Source: Bacillota bacterium
GTDB taxonomy: Bacteria > Bacillota > Bacilli > Bacillales_B > DSM-18226
NCBI GenBank assembly: GCA_030705665.1
Contig: JAUZQA010000234.1
Span: 1-6,824, forward strand
Length of the DNA stretch: 6,824 nucleotides
Direction: 5' to 3'
Position numbers and translations under genes: made by a program. Under the pieces are notes generated by a model. The model was not told the origin of the DNA. It ran no database searches and was given only the letters and a program-made list of their open reading frames with translations. Shown piece by piece: positions 1 through 6,824 of the stretch (the first letter of the stretch is position 1; each line of letters starts with the position of its first letter).

Positions 1-1356
<1,356 letters not shown>

Positions 1357-1361
1357 GATTG

Positions 1362-1400
1362 AAAAAAGCCAGTCTCGATCGTGCGGAGACTGGCTTTTTT
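1362..1400 (+). terminator. Rho-independent terminator of pyrG, symmetric and probably bidirectional
   Basis: A perfect 15-bp inverted repeat (arms 1362-1376 and 1386-1400) encloses a 9-nt loop. The GC part of the stem is GCCAGTCTC/GAGACTGGC, flanked by A6 on the left and T6 on the right. It starts 5 bp after the pyrG stop codon. Because the left arm begins with A6, the minus-strand transcript also ends the hairpin in a U run, so it could stop transcripts from the convergent DUF2529 gene too. No other terminator for that gene is visible nearer its stop codon. Confidence 0.95.
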
Positions 1401-1410
1401 ACATATAATG

Positions 1411-1515
1411 GCAAAATGCTCATAACTCGTTGAAAATGGTTCATAACTTTAGAAGAATGGTTCATACTTTTAGAAAAATTGCTCGTAACACTTCGAAAAA
1501 GGTTCATAACGCAAA
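1411..1515. repeat. 21-bp tandem repeat array A, five units
   Basis: Five adjacent 21-bp units start at 1411, 1432, 1453, 1474 and 1495. The core (G/T)(G/C)TTCATAAC-like motif recurs with its C at 1421, 1442, 1463, 1484 and 1505, exactly 21 bp apart. The approximate first 16 bases of the consensus are GAAAATGGTTCATAAC, followed by a T-rich remainder. Units are imperfect, with substitutions but no indels, which suggests an old array. There are no unique spacers. It lies between the pyrG terminator and array B. Function unknown. Confidence 0.88.
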
Positions 1516-1542
1516 AAAGTGCTAGCTATTTTACAGCATTTG

Positions 1543-1647
1543 GAAAACCGTGCAAAGCACACTTAAAAACGTGCAAAGGTCCACGGAAACCGTGCAAGTC
1601 ATCCCGAAAATCGTGCATTCCCCATCGGAAATCGTGCAAAGCCCACC
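1543..1647. repeat. 21-bp tandem repeat array B, five units
   Basis: Five adjacent 21-bp units start at 1543, 1564, 1585, 1606 and 1627. The hexamer CGTGCA occurs at 1549, 1570, 1591, 1612 and 1633, exactly 21 bp apart. The first 16 bases of the consensus approximate GGAAATCGTGCAAAGC, then a C-rich tail. Aligned by position, 11 of these 16 bases equal the array A consensus, so A and B look like diverged families of one unit, separated by 27 bp (1516-1542). The right edge stops 17 bp short of the stop codon of the DUF2529 gene. A TTG-initiated frame (1479-1670) reads through both arrays as Cys-containing heptads, but I treat it as repeat-derived rather than as a gene. Confidence 0.9.
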
Positions 1648-1664
1648 CAACCCACTCGAAAAAT

Positions 1665-2195
1665 TTATAGGTACTCCGCCAAGATCTCGTCAACGGTAAA
1701 CTTCAGGGCATGATAGACAAATAAAGCGGCCATTGAGGATGGAAAGCCGTAGCGGTTGCCTTCATCATCAGGCAAGAGCCCTTTTGTTAAATGTAGATTA
1801 ATATGGACATCGGCTAAGGTTGCCAGCTGGCCTGGTTCTTCTTCATCTAAAACCGAGCACACCGAAACAAAGGGTATCCCTTTTTCAGCTAACAAAAAAG
1901 CAAGTCTCACCGCTTCTTCATCCGTTGAAAACCGTGATAGCAGCAAGACGCGGTCCGCAGCGGAAATGGCCGTCAAATGAGGATCAGAAATAATTTTTGT
2001 ATAACGAAGTGCTTCAGCCCCTTCCGTTGCCTCATAGGCTATCCCTTTCATTTCAGCGGTTCCCAATATGTAAATAGAGCCATCTCCCGCAGGTGCCTGG
2101 GAGAGAAGACGGGCAGCATCCTCGATTTGGTATTCTTCCTCTTCGGCGATTTTTTTGAACAAACCACTTAATTGGGTGGAAAACATTTTTAACAT
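1665..2195 (-). CDS. ywjG: DUF2529 family protein (YwjG-like), function unknown
   Basis: A predicted soluble protein of 176 residues. I recognise it as the YwjG/DUF2529 family from its ends (MLKMF.TQL.GLF near the N-terminus, RYGFPSSMAALFVYHAL at 148-164) and its place between pyrG and spo0F. The family has, to my knowledge, no established role. The alternating strand/helix pattern with IYILGTAEM (41-49) and DRVLLLSRFSTDEEA (81-95) resembles a SIS-type sugar-phosphate-binding fold, which is inference. No signal peptide or membrane segment is seen. The start is the ATG at 2195 because a perfect AGGAGG (2206-2201 on the minus strand) lies 5 nt upstream. An in-frame ATG at 2288 would add 31 residues but runs through the promoter region and lacks such a site. 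The gene is convergent with pyrG and divergent from spo0F. Confidence 0.93.
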   Translation of the reverse strand: MLKMFSTQLSGLFKKIAEEEEYQIEDAARLLSQAPAGDGSIYILGTAEMKGIAYEATEGAEALRYTKIISDPHLTAISAADRVLLLSRFSTDEEAVRLAFLLAEKGIPFVSVCSVLDEEEPGQLATLADVHINLHLTKGLLPDDEGNRYGFPSSMAALFVYHALKFTVDEILAEYL

Positions 2196-2228
2196 AAAAA
2201 CCTCCTGTAAAACACTTTTTACGTGTTT

Positions 2229-2257
2229 ATTATACCCGACCAAAGGAAAATGCATAA
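2229..2257 (-). promoter_or_regulatory. Probable SigA-type promoter of the DUF2529 gene
   Basis: Read on the minus strand, a perfect TATAAT -10 box (2234-2229, in context GGGTATAATAAAC) lies 23 bp upstream of the AGGAGG ribosome site. The -35 region at 17-bp spacing (2257-2252, TTATGC) is a poor match to TTGACA, so the assignment rests on the -10 box. A predicted start near 2222 would place a short inverted repeat (AAACAC at 2210-2215, GTGTTT at 2223-2228) around the transcription start. Confidence 0.5.
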
Positions 2258-2266
2258 ATTGACACA

Positions 2267-2273
2267 TGTCGAA
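2267..2273 (+). promoter_or_regulatory. Spo0A binding site (0A box)
   Basis: TGTCGAA is a perfect match to the known 0A box (TGNCGAA). It sits 1 bp upstream of the SigH-type -35 match for spo0F and also about 10 bp upstream of the -35 position of the divergent DUF2529 promoter. In B. subtilis, Spo0A~P is known to bind the spo0F promoter and stimulate its SigH-dependent transcription, so the same feedback is inferred here. I see only this one perfect box in the 146-bp region. Confidence 0.75.
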
Positions 2274-2274
2274 G

Positions 2275-2303
2275 GAAGGAAAATACAAATTAAAATAGAA
2301 GTA
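2275..2303 (+). promoter_or_regulatory. Candidate SigH-dependent promoter of spo0F
   Basis: GAAGGAAAA (2275-2283) fits the SigH -35 pattern RnAGGAwww fully. ATAGAAGTA (2295-2303) fits the -10 pattern RnnGAATww except for one base (G in place of T), with 11 bp between the boxes. B. subtilis spo0F has a SigH promoter activated by Spo0A, and the 0A box here directly precedes the -35. A TATAAT at 2304-2309 could alternatively be a vegetative -10, but no good -35 lies 16-18 bp before it. A TTGACA at 2259-2264 lacks a convincing partner. Confidence 0.6.
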
Positions 2304-2341
2304 TATAATACAGATTAAGATACGTAGGAAGAGGTGGCAAG

Positions 2342-2713
2342 ATGAAAGAGAAAATATTAATCGTGGATGACCAATTTGGGATCAGAATTTTGCTAAATGA
2401 AGTTTTTCAAAAAGAAGGGTACGAAACCTTCCAGGCGGCAAATGGTCTTCAAGCACTCGAGGTCGTAAAAAACAATAGGCCTGACCTCGTTTTGCTTGAT
2501 ATGAAAATTCCCGGAATGGATGGCATTGAAATTTTAAAAAGAATGAAAGTCATTGAGCCGGACATTCGCGTGATCATCATGACAGCCTATGGGGAACTTG
2601 ACATGATTCAAGAAGCAAAAGACCTGGGTGCCATCACTCATTTTGCCAAACCATTTGATATTGATGATATCCGCACGGCTGTTAAAAATAATCTCCCGCA
2701 AAACACGAATTGA
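2342..2713 (+). CDS. spo0F: Sporulation initiation phosphotransferase Spo0F (response regulator receiver only)
   Basis: Spo0F accepts phosphate from sporulation sensor kinases and passes it to the Spo0B phosphotransferase, which charges Spo0A, the master regulator of sporulation entry. The 123-residue protein is a single receiver domain with no output domain, as is typical (B. subtilis Spo0F has 124). The acidic pocket Asp9/Asp10, the phosphorylated Asp53 (LVLLDMK), Thr81 (IIMTAYG) and Lys103 (FAKPF) are all present, each one lower than in B. subtilis because the N-terminus is one residue shorter. The segment after the first strand, [14 protein letters not shown], matches the helix 1 surface used to dock Spo0B and kinases. 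The ATG at 2342 follows GAGGTGG (2331-2337) by 4 nt. It is transcribed away from the DUF2529 gene, probably under SigH and Spo0A control. Intact; identification is secure. Confidence 0.98.
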   Translation: MKEKILIVDDQFGIRILLNEVFQKEGYETFQAANGLQALEVVKNNRPDLVLLDMKIPGMDGIEILKRMKVIEPDIRVIIMTAYGELDMIQEAKDLGAITHFAKPFDIDDIRTAVKNNLPQNTN

Positions 2714-2756
2714 TAAGCGTTTTCACTGGGATTGTTGACAAATGTAAGTACCTTTT

Positions 2757-2786
2757 ATGGCATTCTTTCATTTGTTTTGATATGAT
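2757..2786 (+). promoter_or_regulatory. Candidate extended -10 promoter of fbaA
   Basis: TGATATGAT (2778-2786) is an extended -10 motif with five of six bases matching TATAAT. ATGGCA (2757-2762) matches the SigA -35 in four of six positions at 18-bp spacing. It would give a leader of about 130 nt before fbaA. An upstream TTGACA (2735-2740) has no good -10 at 16-18 bp. No clear hairpin terminator follows spo0F, so some readthrough into fbaA is also possible. Confidence 0.38.
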
Positions 2787-2926
2787 AACAGATGAACTTT
2801 GAGTGGCTGTCAATCTTTTCTACAAAGGTCTAAAAGGATACATAATTTTGAAATGTAAAGGAAACTCTTTATATGGAAATCCCTGTTTTTTGAAAGGATG
2901 CCAGCCAATATTAAGGAGGAAAAGAA

Positions 2927-3784
2927 ATGCCATTAGTTTCAATGACGGAGATGCTGAATAAAGCGAAAGCGGGCCACTATGCTGTTGGTCAATTCAACAT
3001 CAACAATTTAGAATTCACACAAGCAATTCTTCAGGCAGCTGAAGAAGAAAAGTCACCAGTTATTCTAGGTGTTTCTGAAGGCGCTGGTCGCTATATGACC
3101 GGTTTTAAAACAATTGTAAAAATGGTAGAAGGCCTAATGGAAGATTTGAAAATTACTGTTCCAGTAGCTATTCATCTTGACCATGGCTCAAGTTTTGATA
3201 AATGTAAAGAAGCGGTGGATGCCGGGTTTACATCTGTAATGATTGATGCGTCCCATCATCCATTTGAAGAAAACATCGAAATCACCAAAAAAGTTGTCGA
3301 TTATGCACATTCAAAAGGTATTTCGGTTGAAGCAGAATTAGGCACAGTCGGCGGACAAGAAGATGACGTTGTCGGCGAAAGCATTATCTATGCAGATCCA
3401 CAAGAATGTGTAAGACTTGTAAAGGAAACAGGCATTGACTGCCTTGCTCCAGCACTTGGATCTGTCCATGGTCCATACAAAGGTGAGCCAAATTTAGGCT
3501 TTAAAGAAATGGAAGAAATCGGCCAAATTACTGGTGTGCCATTAGTACTTCATGGCGGTACAGGAATTCCAACAAATGATATTCAAAAATCCATTTCGCT
3601 TGGAACGGCAAAAATTAATGTAAACACAGAAAACCAAATTGCTTCAGCCAAAAAGGTTCGTGAAGTTCTAGCTGCAGACCCTGAAGTTTATGATCCACGG
3701 AAATACTTAGGACCTGCCCGCGAAGTAATTAAACAAACGGTTATTGGCAAAATTCGCGAATTTGGTTCTTCAAATAAAGCGTAA
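2927..3784 (+). CDS. fbaA: Class II fructose-1,6-bisphosphate aldolase
   Basis: This enzyme reversibly cleaves fructose-1,6-bisphosphate to dihydroxyacetone phosphate and glyceraldehyde-3-phosphate, in glycolysis and gluconeogenesis. The 285 residues equal the length I recall for B. subtilis FbaA. It is the zinc-dependent class II TIM-barrel type. AIHLDHGSS holds the catalytic Asp85 and zinc ligand His86, EAELG holds Glu135, and His181 (HGPYKG) and His209 (LHGGTG) are the other expected zinc ligands. GGTG (210-213) and NVNT (231-234) are the phosphate and substrate-binding loops. The start at 2927 is set by AAGGAGG (2913-2919) 7 nt upstream, an ideal site fitting high expression. It lies 213 bp after spo0F and 110 bp before tal. 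The gene is intact and ordinary; the family also contains tagatose-bisphosphate aldolases, but gene order supports FbaA. Confidence 0.97.
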   Translation: MPLVSMTEMLNKAKAGHYAVGQFNINNLEFTQAILQAAEEEKSPVILGVSEGAGRYMTGFKTIVKMVEGLMEDLKITVPVAIHLDHGSSFDKCKEAVDAGFTSVMIDASHHPFEENIEITKKVVDYAHSKGISVEAELGTVGGQEDDVVGESIIYADPQECVRLVKETGIDCLAPALGSVHGPYKGEPNLGFKEMEEIGQITGVPLVLHGGTGIPTNDIQKSISLGTAKINVNTENQIASAKKVREVLAADPEVYDPRKYLGPAREVIKQTVIGKIREFGSSNKA

Positions 3785-3804
3785 TTGTTGAGAAATAACA
3801 ATCG

Positions 3805-3833
3805 GAACCGTCCTTTATTCAAGAGGGCGGTTT
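3805..3833 (+). terminator. Hairpin after fbaA, probable partial terminator
   Basis: A 9-bp stem with one G-U pair (AACCGTCCT at 3806-3814, AGGGCGGTT at 3824-3832) and a 9-nt loop lies 20 bp after the fbaA stop codon. It is followed by TTTCAGCTTGTTTT, an interrupted U-rich tract rather than a clean run, so termination may be incomplete and allow readthrough into tal. A smaller perfect hairpin (ATTGTT 3784-3789, AACAAT 3797-3802) overlaps the fbaA stop codon just before it. Confidence 0.62.
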
Positions 3834-3894
3834 CAGCTTGTTTTCTAAAAGGTGACAAAATTGTTGAAATAAACTGAATCTTGGAGGAAGAAAA

Positions 3895-4545
3895 ATGAAA
3901 TTCTTTATTGACACAGCTAATATCGATGAAATTCGTGAGGCCTATGCACTTGGACTTTTAGCAGGTGTTACAACCAACCCAACGCTTGTGGCCAAAGAAG
4001 GAAACGTTTCCTTCCATGACCGTTTAAAAGAAATCACCGACCTTGTACCTGGTTCAGTAAGTGCAGAAGTCATTGCCCTTGATGCTGAAGGAATGATCAA
4101 AGAAGGAAAAGAGCTAGCTAAAATTGCTTCAAATATTACTGTGAAAGTTCCAATGACTCCAGATGGCTTAAAAGCGGTGCATGCATTATCACAGGAAGGC
4201 ATTAAAACAAATGTAACGCTTATTTTTAATGCAAACCAAGCCTTGCTAGCTGCCCGCGCTGGTGCAACATATGTTTCACCATTCCTTGGCCGCCTGGATG
4301 ATATCGGTCAAAATGGTCTGGATTTAATTTCAACAATTGCGGAGATCTTTGCTGTTCATGGAATTGAAACTGAAATTATTGCAGCATCGATCCGCCACCC
4401 AATGCACGTAACCGAAGCAGCCCTAAGAGGAGCACATATTGCCACCATTCCATTTAAAGTCTTAATGTCTTTAACAAAACATCCATTAACAGACAAAGGA
4501 ATCGAAGCATTCCTAAAAGACTGGAGCAGCCGTACAAACGCGTAA
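3895..4545 (+). CDS. tal: Transaldolase, small (TalC/FSA-like) subfamily
   Basis: Transaldolase moves a dihydroxyacetone unit between sugar phosphates in the non-oxidative pentose phosphate pathway. The 216-residue length and sequence are those of the compact TalC-like subfamily, which also contains fructose-6-phosphate aldolases; B. subtilis YwjH is the syntenic counterpart. MKFFIDTAN carries Asp6, TTNP lies at 26-29, the Schiff-base lysine is Lys84 in ITVKVPMT, and the segments [11 protein letters not shown] (106-116) and AASIRHP (163-169) form the rest of the barrel active site. The C-terminal tail SSRTNA extends a few residues beyond the B. subtilis protein as I remember it. The start at 3895 follows GGAGG (3883-3887) by 7 nt. 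It lies 110 bp after fbaA, with a hairpin between, and upstream of the large palindromic element. Transaldolase activity rather than F6P aldolase is inferred from context. Confidence 0.95.
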   Translation: MKFFIDTANIDEIREAYALGLLAGVTTNPTLVAKEGNVSFHDRLKEITDLVPGSVSAEVIALDAEGMIKEGKELAKIASNITVKVPMTPDGLKAVHALSQEGIKTNVTLIFNANQALLAARAGATYVSPFLGRLDDIGQNGLDLISTIAEIFAVHGIETEIIAASIRHPMHVTEAALRGAHIATIPFKVLMSLTKHPLTDKGIEAFLKDWSSRTNA

Positions 4546-4550
4546 TATTT

Positions 4551-4733
4551 GGCTGTGTTGTGTAAGTTTTGTGATTTTTTGCTCTGTTGATTTGTGCGGA
4601 AGGCGCGAAGACTCCTGCGGGAGTACGGGGCTGGGGAGACCCCGCAGGTGCGTTAGCACCGAGGAGGCTCCCCGGAACGCCCGCGGAAAGCGAAGCGCCT
4701 GGAGCACAAATCAGCAGGCTAATCAACACAGCC
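4551..4733. repeat. 183-bp GC-rich nested inverted-repeat element, probable dispersed Bacillaceae repeat
   Basis: The element is bounded by a perfect 10-bp inverted repeat (GGCTGTGTTG 4551-4560, CAACACAGCC 4724-4733) placed six bases after the tal stop codon. A second pairing joins 4583-4597 to 4704-4718 (15 bp with two G-U), with the perfect core GATTTGTGC/GCACAAATC. AGGCGC (4601-4606) pairs with GCGCCT (4695-4700). Inside, CCTGCGGG (4614-4621) pairs with CCCGCAGG (4641-4648), GGTGC and GCACC (4647-4651, 4656-4660) form a GTTA tetraloop hairpin, and GGGGAG (4633-4638) could alternatively pair with CTCCCC (4668-4673). The core is strikingly GC-rich against AT-rich surroundings. I recall near-identical GACTCCTGCGGGAG and GCGGAAAGCGAAGCGCC strings as a frequent intergenic repeat in Bacillaceae genomes, but can give no family name. 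Open frames across it are by-products of its composition. Confidence 0.85.
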
Positions 4734-4750
4734 AATTTTCAATTCCATAA

Positions 4751-4791
4751 AAGGGCTTTTCTGGGAAAAATAAAAACCCAGACAAGCCCTT
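4751..4791. other. Strong hairpin between the palindromic element and murA2
   Basis: AAGGGCTT (4751-4758) pairs with AAGCCCTT (4784-4791), and after one mismatch TCTGGG (4760-4765) pairs with CCCAGA (4777-4782), closing an 11-nt A-rich loop. That is 14 base pairs in all. On the plus strand no U run follows, so it is not a textbook terminator for tal; on the minus strand it is followed by TTTTATGG, a weak U tract. It may help end tal transcripts, stabilise their 3' ends, or be part of an older repeat. Confidence 0.55.
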
Positions 4792-5041
4792 ACACCACAA
4801 AAAAACTCAGAATCCACAAGACAAATTCCACAACATAAAACGTTTGCGAAAGCGAAAAAGTTTTTTCATTTTCTGTTAACTTTTTTTAAATACCATACAT
4901 GAAATTTGGTTTATCGTGTAAACTATAAATTAGACGATTGTCGGAATATGTCTGTTTTTATTGGAAAAAATATCTAAATAGAGCAACCTATTTGCCCATA
5001 AACCATTCATGGTAAAGATTAAGGCAAGAAAGGAGTAGAAA
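4792..5041 (+). other. AT-rich leader region upstream of murA2
   Basis: No gene is visible. The first 50 bases are A/C-rich with few T. The best vegetative -10 candidate is TATAAA at 4924-4929, but no good -35 lies 16-18 bp upstream, so the murA2 promoter stays unassigned. A small perfect palindrome ACCAT-TC-ATGGT (5002-5013) lies 28 bp before the start codon. The ribosome site AAAGGAG (5029-5035) is 6 nt from the murA2 ATG. I see no recognisable riboswitch. Confidence 0.5.
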
Positions 5042-6331
5042 ATGGAAAAACTTATGATTGCCGGCGGTTATCCGTTAAAAGGAACCGTAAGGATTAGCGG
5101 CGCTAAAAACAGTGCAGTAGCCTTAATTCCGGCGACGATTTTAGCTGACTCTCCTGTAACAATAGAGGGATTACCAGATATATCGGATGTGACACTCCTA
5201 AAAGACCTTCTTGAGGAAATCGGCGGCAAGGTCCAATTTTCTGATGAAGAAATGACGGTCGACCCATCCTCAATGATCTCGATGCCTTTGCCAAATGGAA
5301 AAGTCAAAAAACTGCGTGCCAGCTATTATTTAATGGGAGCGATGCTAGGCCGCTTTAAAAAAGCAGTGATCGGCCTTCCTGGCGGATGCCATCTTGGACC
5401 AAGGCCCATTGACCAGCATATTAAAGGCTTTGAAGCACTCGGAGCCAGTGTAACCAATGAGCAGGGAGCGATTTACTTACGGGCGGACGAGCTCACTGGA
5501 GCCCGCATCTATCTGGATGTTGTCAGTGTGGGGGCAACGATCAATATTATGCTTGCAGCAGTTCGGGCGAAAGGTCGGACGGTCATCGAAAATGCCGCAA
5601 AGGAGCCTGAAATTATTGATGTCGCCACGTTGCTTACCAATATGGGGGCAAAAATTAAAGGGGCAGGAACAGATGTCATTCGCATTGACGGTGTCGAAAG
5701 TCTGCATGGCTGCCGGCATACGATCATTCCCGACCGAATTGAAGCTGGAACCTTTATGATTATGGGCGCTACAGTTGGCGAAGGCATGCTGATTGATAAT
5801 GTCATTCCGCAGCACTTAGAGTCACTTACAGCCAAACTTCGTGAAATGGGCGTCAATATTGAATCCGGGGATGATCAGATTTATATTGAACCAGGTCCAA
5901 AGCCGCTAAAAGCGGTTGACATTAAAACACTTGTTTATCCAGGGTTTCCGACTGACCTGCAGCAGCCATTTACAACCTTGCTGACAAAAGCAACCGGTTC
6001 CAGTATGGTGACTGATACTATTTATGGTGCCCGTTTTAAGCATATTGATGAGTTAAGAAGAATGAATGCCAACATAAAAGTTGAAGGACGTACTGCGATT
6101 ATCAATGGACCTATCCAGCTCCAAGGAGCGAAGGTAAAAGCAAGCGATCTCCGCGCCGGAGCGGCTCTTGTGATTGCCGGACTGTTAGCTGAAGGTGTAA
6201 CAGAGGTAACAGGTCTTGAACATATCGACAGAGGCTACAGCAATCTTGTTGAAAAATTAAACGGCCTTGGTGCCACGGTATGGCGCGAAACGTTAACCAA
6301 AGAGGAAGTAGAGCATTTAAAAAATATATAA
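5042..6331 (+). CDS. murA2: UDP-N-acetylglucosamine 1-carboxyvinyltransferase, MurA2 paralogue (MurAB/MurZ type)
   Basis: MurA transfers enolpyruvate from phosphoenolpyruvate to UDP-GlcNAc, the committed step of peptidoglycan precursor synthesis in the cytoplasm. The 429-residue protein has the usual two-domain EPSP-synthase-like length. Lys22-Asn23 (SGAKNSA), the PEP-binding and fosfomycin-target Cys116 in [13 protein letters not shown], and the general base Asp305 in [11 protein letters not shown] are all present. A Cys rather than an Asp at the loop position predicts the ordinary fosfomycin-sensitive type. Low-GC Gram-positives commonly carry two MurA paralogues; the position after tal and before glpX, and the close resemblance to B. 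subtilis MurAB, make this the second one, so a murAA should lie elsewhere. The start at 5042 follows AAAGGAG by 6 nt. It ends 49 bp before glpX with no terminator between, so the two are probably co-transcribed. Confidence 0.97.
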   Translation: MEKLMIAGGYPLKGTVRISGAKNSAVALIPATILADSPVTIEGLPDISDVTLLKDLLEEIGGKVQFSDEEMTVDPSSMISMPLPNGKVKKLRASYYLMGAMLGRFKKAVIGLPGGCHLGPRPIDQHIKGFEALGASVTNEQGAIYLRADELTGARIYLDVVSVGATINIMLAAVRAKGRTVIENAAKEPEIIDVATLLTNMGAKIKGAGTDVIRIDGVESLHGCRHTIIPDRIEAGTFMIMGATVGEGMLIDNVIPQHLESLTAKLREMGVNIESGDDQIYIEPGPKPLKAVDIKTLVYPGFPTDLQQPFTTLLTKATGSSMVTDTIYGARFKHIDELRRMNANIKVEGRTAIINGPIQLQGAKVKASDLRAGAALVIAGLLAEGVTEVTGLEHIDRGYSNLVEKLNGLGATVWRETLTKEEVEHLKNI

Positions 6332-6380
6332 ATAGAACCGCATTTCAAACAGTTGAAGAGAAATTGGGGGATTGAAACAA

Positions 6381-6824
6381 ATGGAAAGAAGTTTAACAAT
6401 GGAGCTAGTCCGGGTAACAGAGGCTGCTGCACTTGCTTCTGCACGATGGATGGGCCGGGGAAGAAAAATGGAAGCCGATGACGCTGCAACATCAGCGATG
6501 CGCCGTGTATTTGATACAGTTCCAATGAAAGGAACTGTTGTCATCGGGGAAGGCGAAATGGACGAAGCACCAATGCTGTACATCGGTGAAAAGCTTGGGA
6601 CAGGCTGGGGCCCGCACGTTGATGTGGCTGTTGACCCGCTTGAAGGCACGGAAATTCTTGCCGCAGGCGGCTGGAATGCGCTGGCTGTTATTGCCATTGC
6701 CGATGAAGGCAATCTTCTCCATGCACCAGACATGTACATGGACAAAATTGCGGTTGGTCCGGAAGCAATTGGACAAGTTGATATTAACGCACCTGTGATC
6801 GATAACTTAAAAGCAGTCGCCAAA
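6381..6824 (+). CDS. glpX: Class II fructose-1,6-bisphosphatase GlpX, 3' end cut off by the window
   Basis: GlpX hydrolyses fructose-1,6-bisphosphate to fructose-6-phosphate, the gluconeogenic step following aldolase. The frame is open from the ATG at 6381 to the last base, giving 148 of the roughly 320 residues usual for the family. The N-terminus [20 protein letters not shown] matches B. subtilis GlpX. Metal and catalytic residues known from E. coli GlpX are seen at the same numbers: Asp33, Glu57 ([10 protein letters not shown]), Asp85 and Glu88 (DPLEGT). The start is supported by homology; the ribosome site is a weak GGGGGA (6366-6371), 9 nt upstream, notably poorer than those of its neighbours. 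The gene lies 49 bp after murA2 and probably shares its transcript. In B. subtilis rho follows, which would lie beyond this window. Confidence 0.96.
   Translation, partial: MERSLTMELVRVTEAAALASARWMGRGRKMEADDAATSAMRRVFDTVPMKGTVVIGEGEMDEAPMLYIGEKLGTGWGPHVDVAVDPLEGTEILAAGGWNALAVIAIADEGNLLHAPDMYMDKIAVGPEAIGQVDINAPVIDNLKAVAK

Noticed and set aside
1411..1647. Periodic repeats as a CRISPR array
   Set aside because: The 21-bp units are directly adjacent with no unique spacers, the units are degenerate, and no cas genes are nearby.
1756..2171. Plus-strand open frames opposite the DUF2529 gene
   Set aside because: They overlap a well supported minus-strand gene and show no family resemblance.
2196..2288. 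Longer N-terminus for the DUF2529 protein (ATG at 2288)
   Set aside because: It would translate the promoter region, lacks a ribosome site, and adds 31 residues not expected in the family, while the ATG at 2195 has a perfect AGGAGG.
2735..2763. TTGACA as a full SigA promoter for fbaA
   Set aside because: Bases at 16-18 bp spacing (TGGCAT and neighbours) match TATAAT poorly.
4454..4838. Several 64-93 residue open frames on both strands across the palindromic element
   Set aside because: They arise from the stop-poor GC-rich element, overlap the end of tal, have Pro/Ala/Gly-rich low-complexity translations and no ribosome sites.
4792..5041. Riboswitch or T-box in the murA2 leader
   Set aside because: No T-box core sequence, conserved riboswitch motif or terminator/antiterminator pair could be recognised by eye.
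5457..5856. Open frames of 100-115 residues on both strands inside murA2
   Set aside because: They are shadows of the intact murA2 reading frame, with no ribosome site or recognisable family.
6317..6823. 168-residue minus-strand open frame opposite glpX
   Set aside because: It is antisense to a clear glpX with conserved catalytic motifs; its Ser/Pro/Ala-rich translation is typical of a shadow frame.

Overview
The window is a chromosomal segment of a low-GC, endospore-forming Gram-positive bacterium, most likely family Bacillaceae (Bacillus or a close genus such as Neobacillus, Mesobacillus or Cytobacillus). The evidence is the gene order pyrG - DUF2529 gene (opposite strand) - spo0F - fbaA - tal - murA2 - glpX, which as I recall matches the B. 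subtilis order pyrG-ywjG-spo0F-fbaA-ywjH-murAB-glpX. The proteins also look close to the B. subtilis ones throughout, and a sporulation phosphorelay gene is present. The genus cannot be fixed from this sequence alone.

Layout. Positions 1-1356 hold the 3' part of pyrG (CTP synthase), closed by a strong, symmetric hairpin terminator at 1362-1400. Positions 1401-1664 hold no convincing gene but carry two pentameric 21-bp tandem repeat arrays (1411-1515 and 1543-1647), which look like diverged versions of one unit. A DUF2529 gene (1665-2195) lies on the minus strand, convergent with pyrG and divergent from spo0F (2342-2713). The shared 146-bp divergent region carries a perfect Spo0A (0A) box, a good SigH-type promoter match facing spo0F, and a TATAAT -10 box facing the DUF2529 gene. 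After a 213-bp gap come fbaA (2927-3784) and tal (3895-4545) with a hairpin between them. The 496-bp gap before murA2 holds a 183-bp GC-rich nested inverted-repeat element (4551-4733), a second hairpin (4751-4791) and an AT-rich murA2 leader. murA2 (5042-6331) is followed 49 bp later by the 5' part of glpX (6381-6824, truncated by the window end).

Functionally the region mixes central metabolism and cell-cycle or sporulation genes. FbaA and GlpX act at fructose-1,6-bisphosphate (aldolase and class II fructose-bisphosphatase, consecutive gluconeogenic steps), Tal acts in the pentose phosphate pathway, PyrG makes CTP, MurA2 makes the committed peptidoglycan precursor, and Spo0F relays phosphate toward Spo0A. 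All coding regions appear intact with key catalytic residues present.

I see no undescribed multi-gene system here: the coding content is ordinary and conserved. What stands out is in the intergenic DNA: the paired 21-bp arrays, which also keep a cysteine-rich heptapeptide reading frame open, and the large palindromic element in front of murA2.
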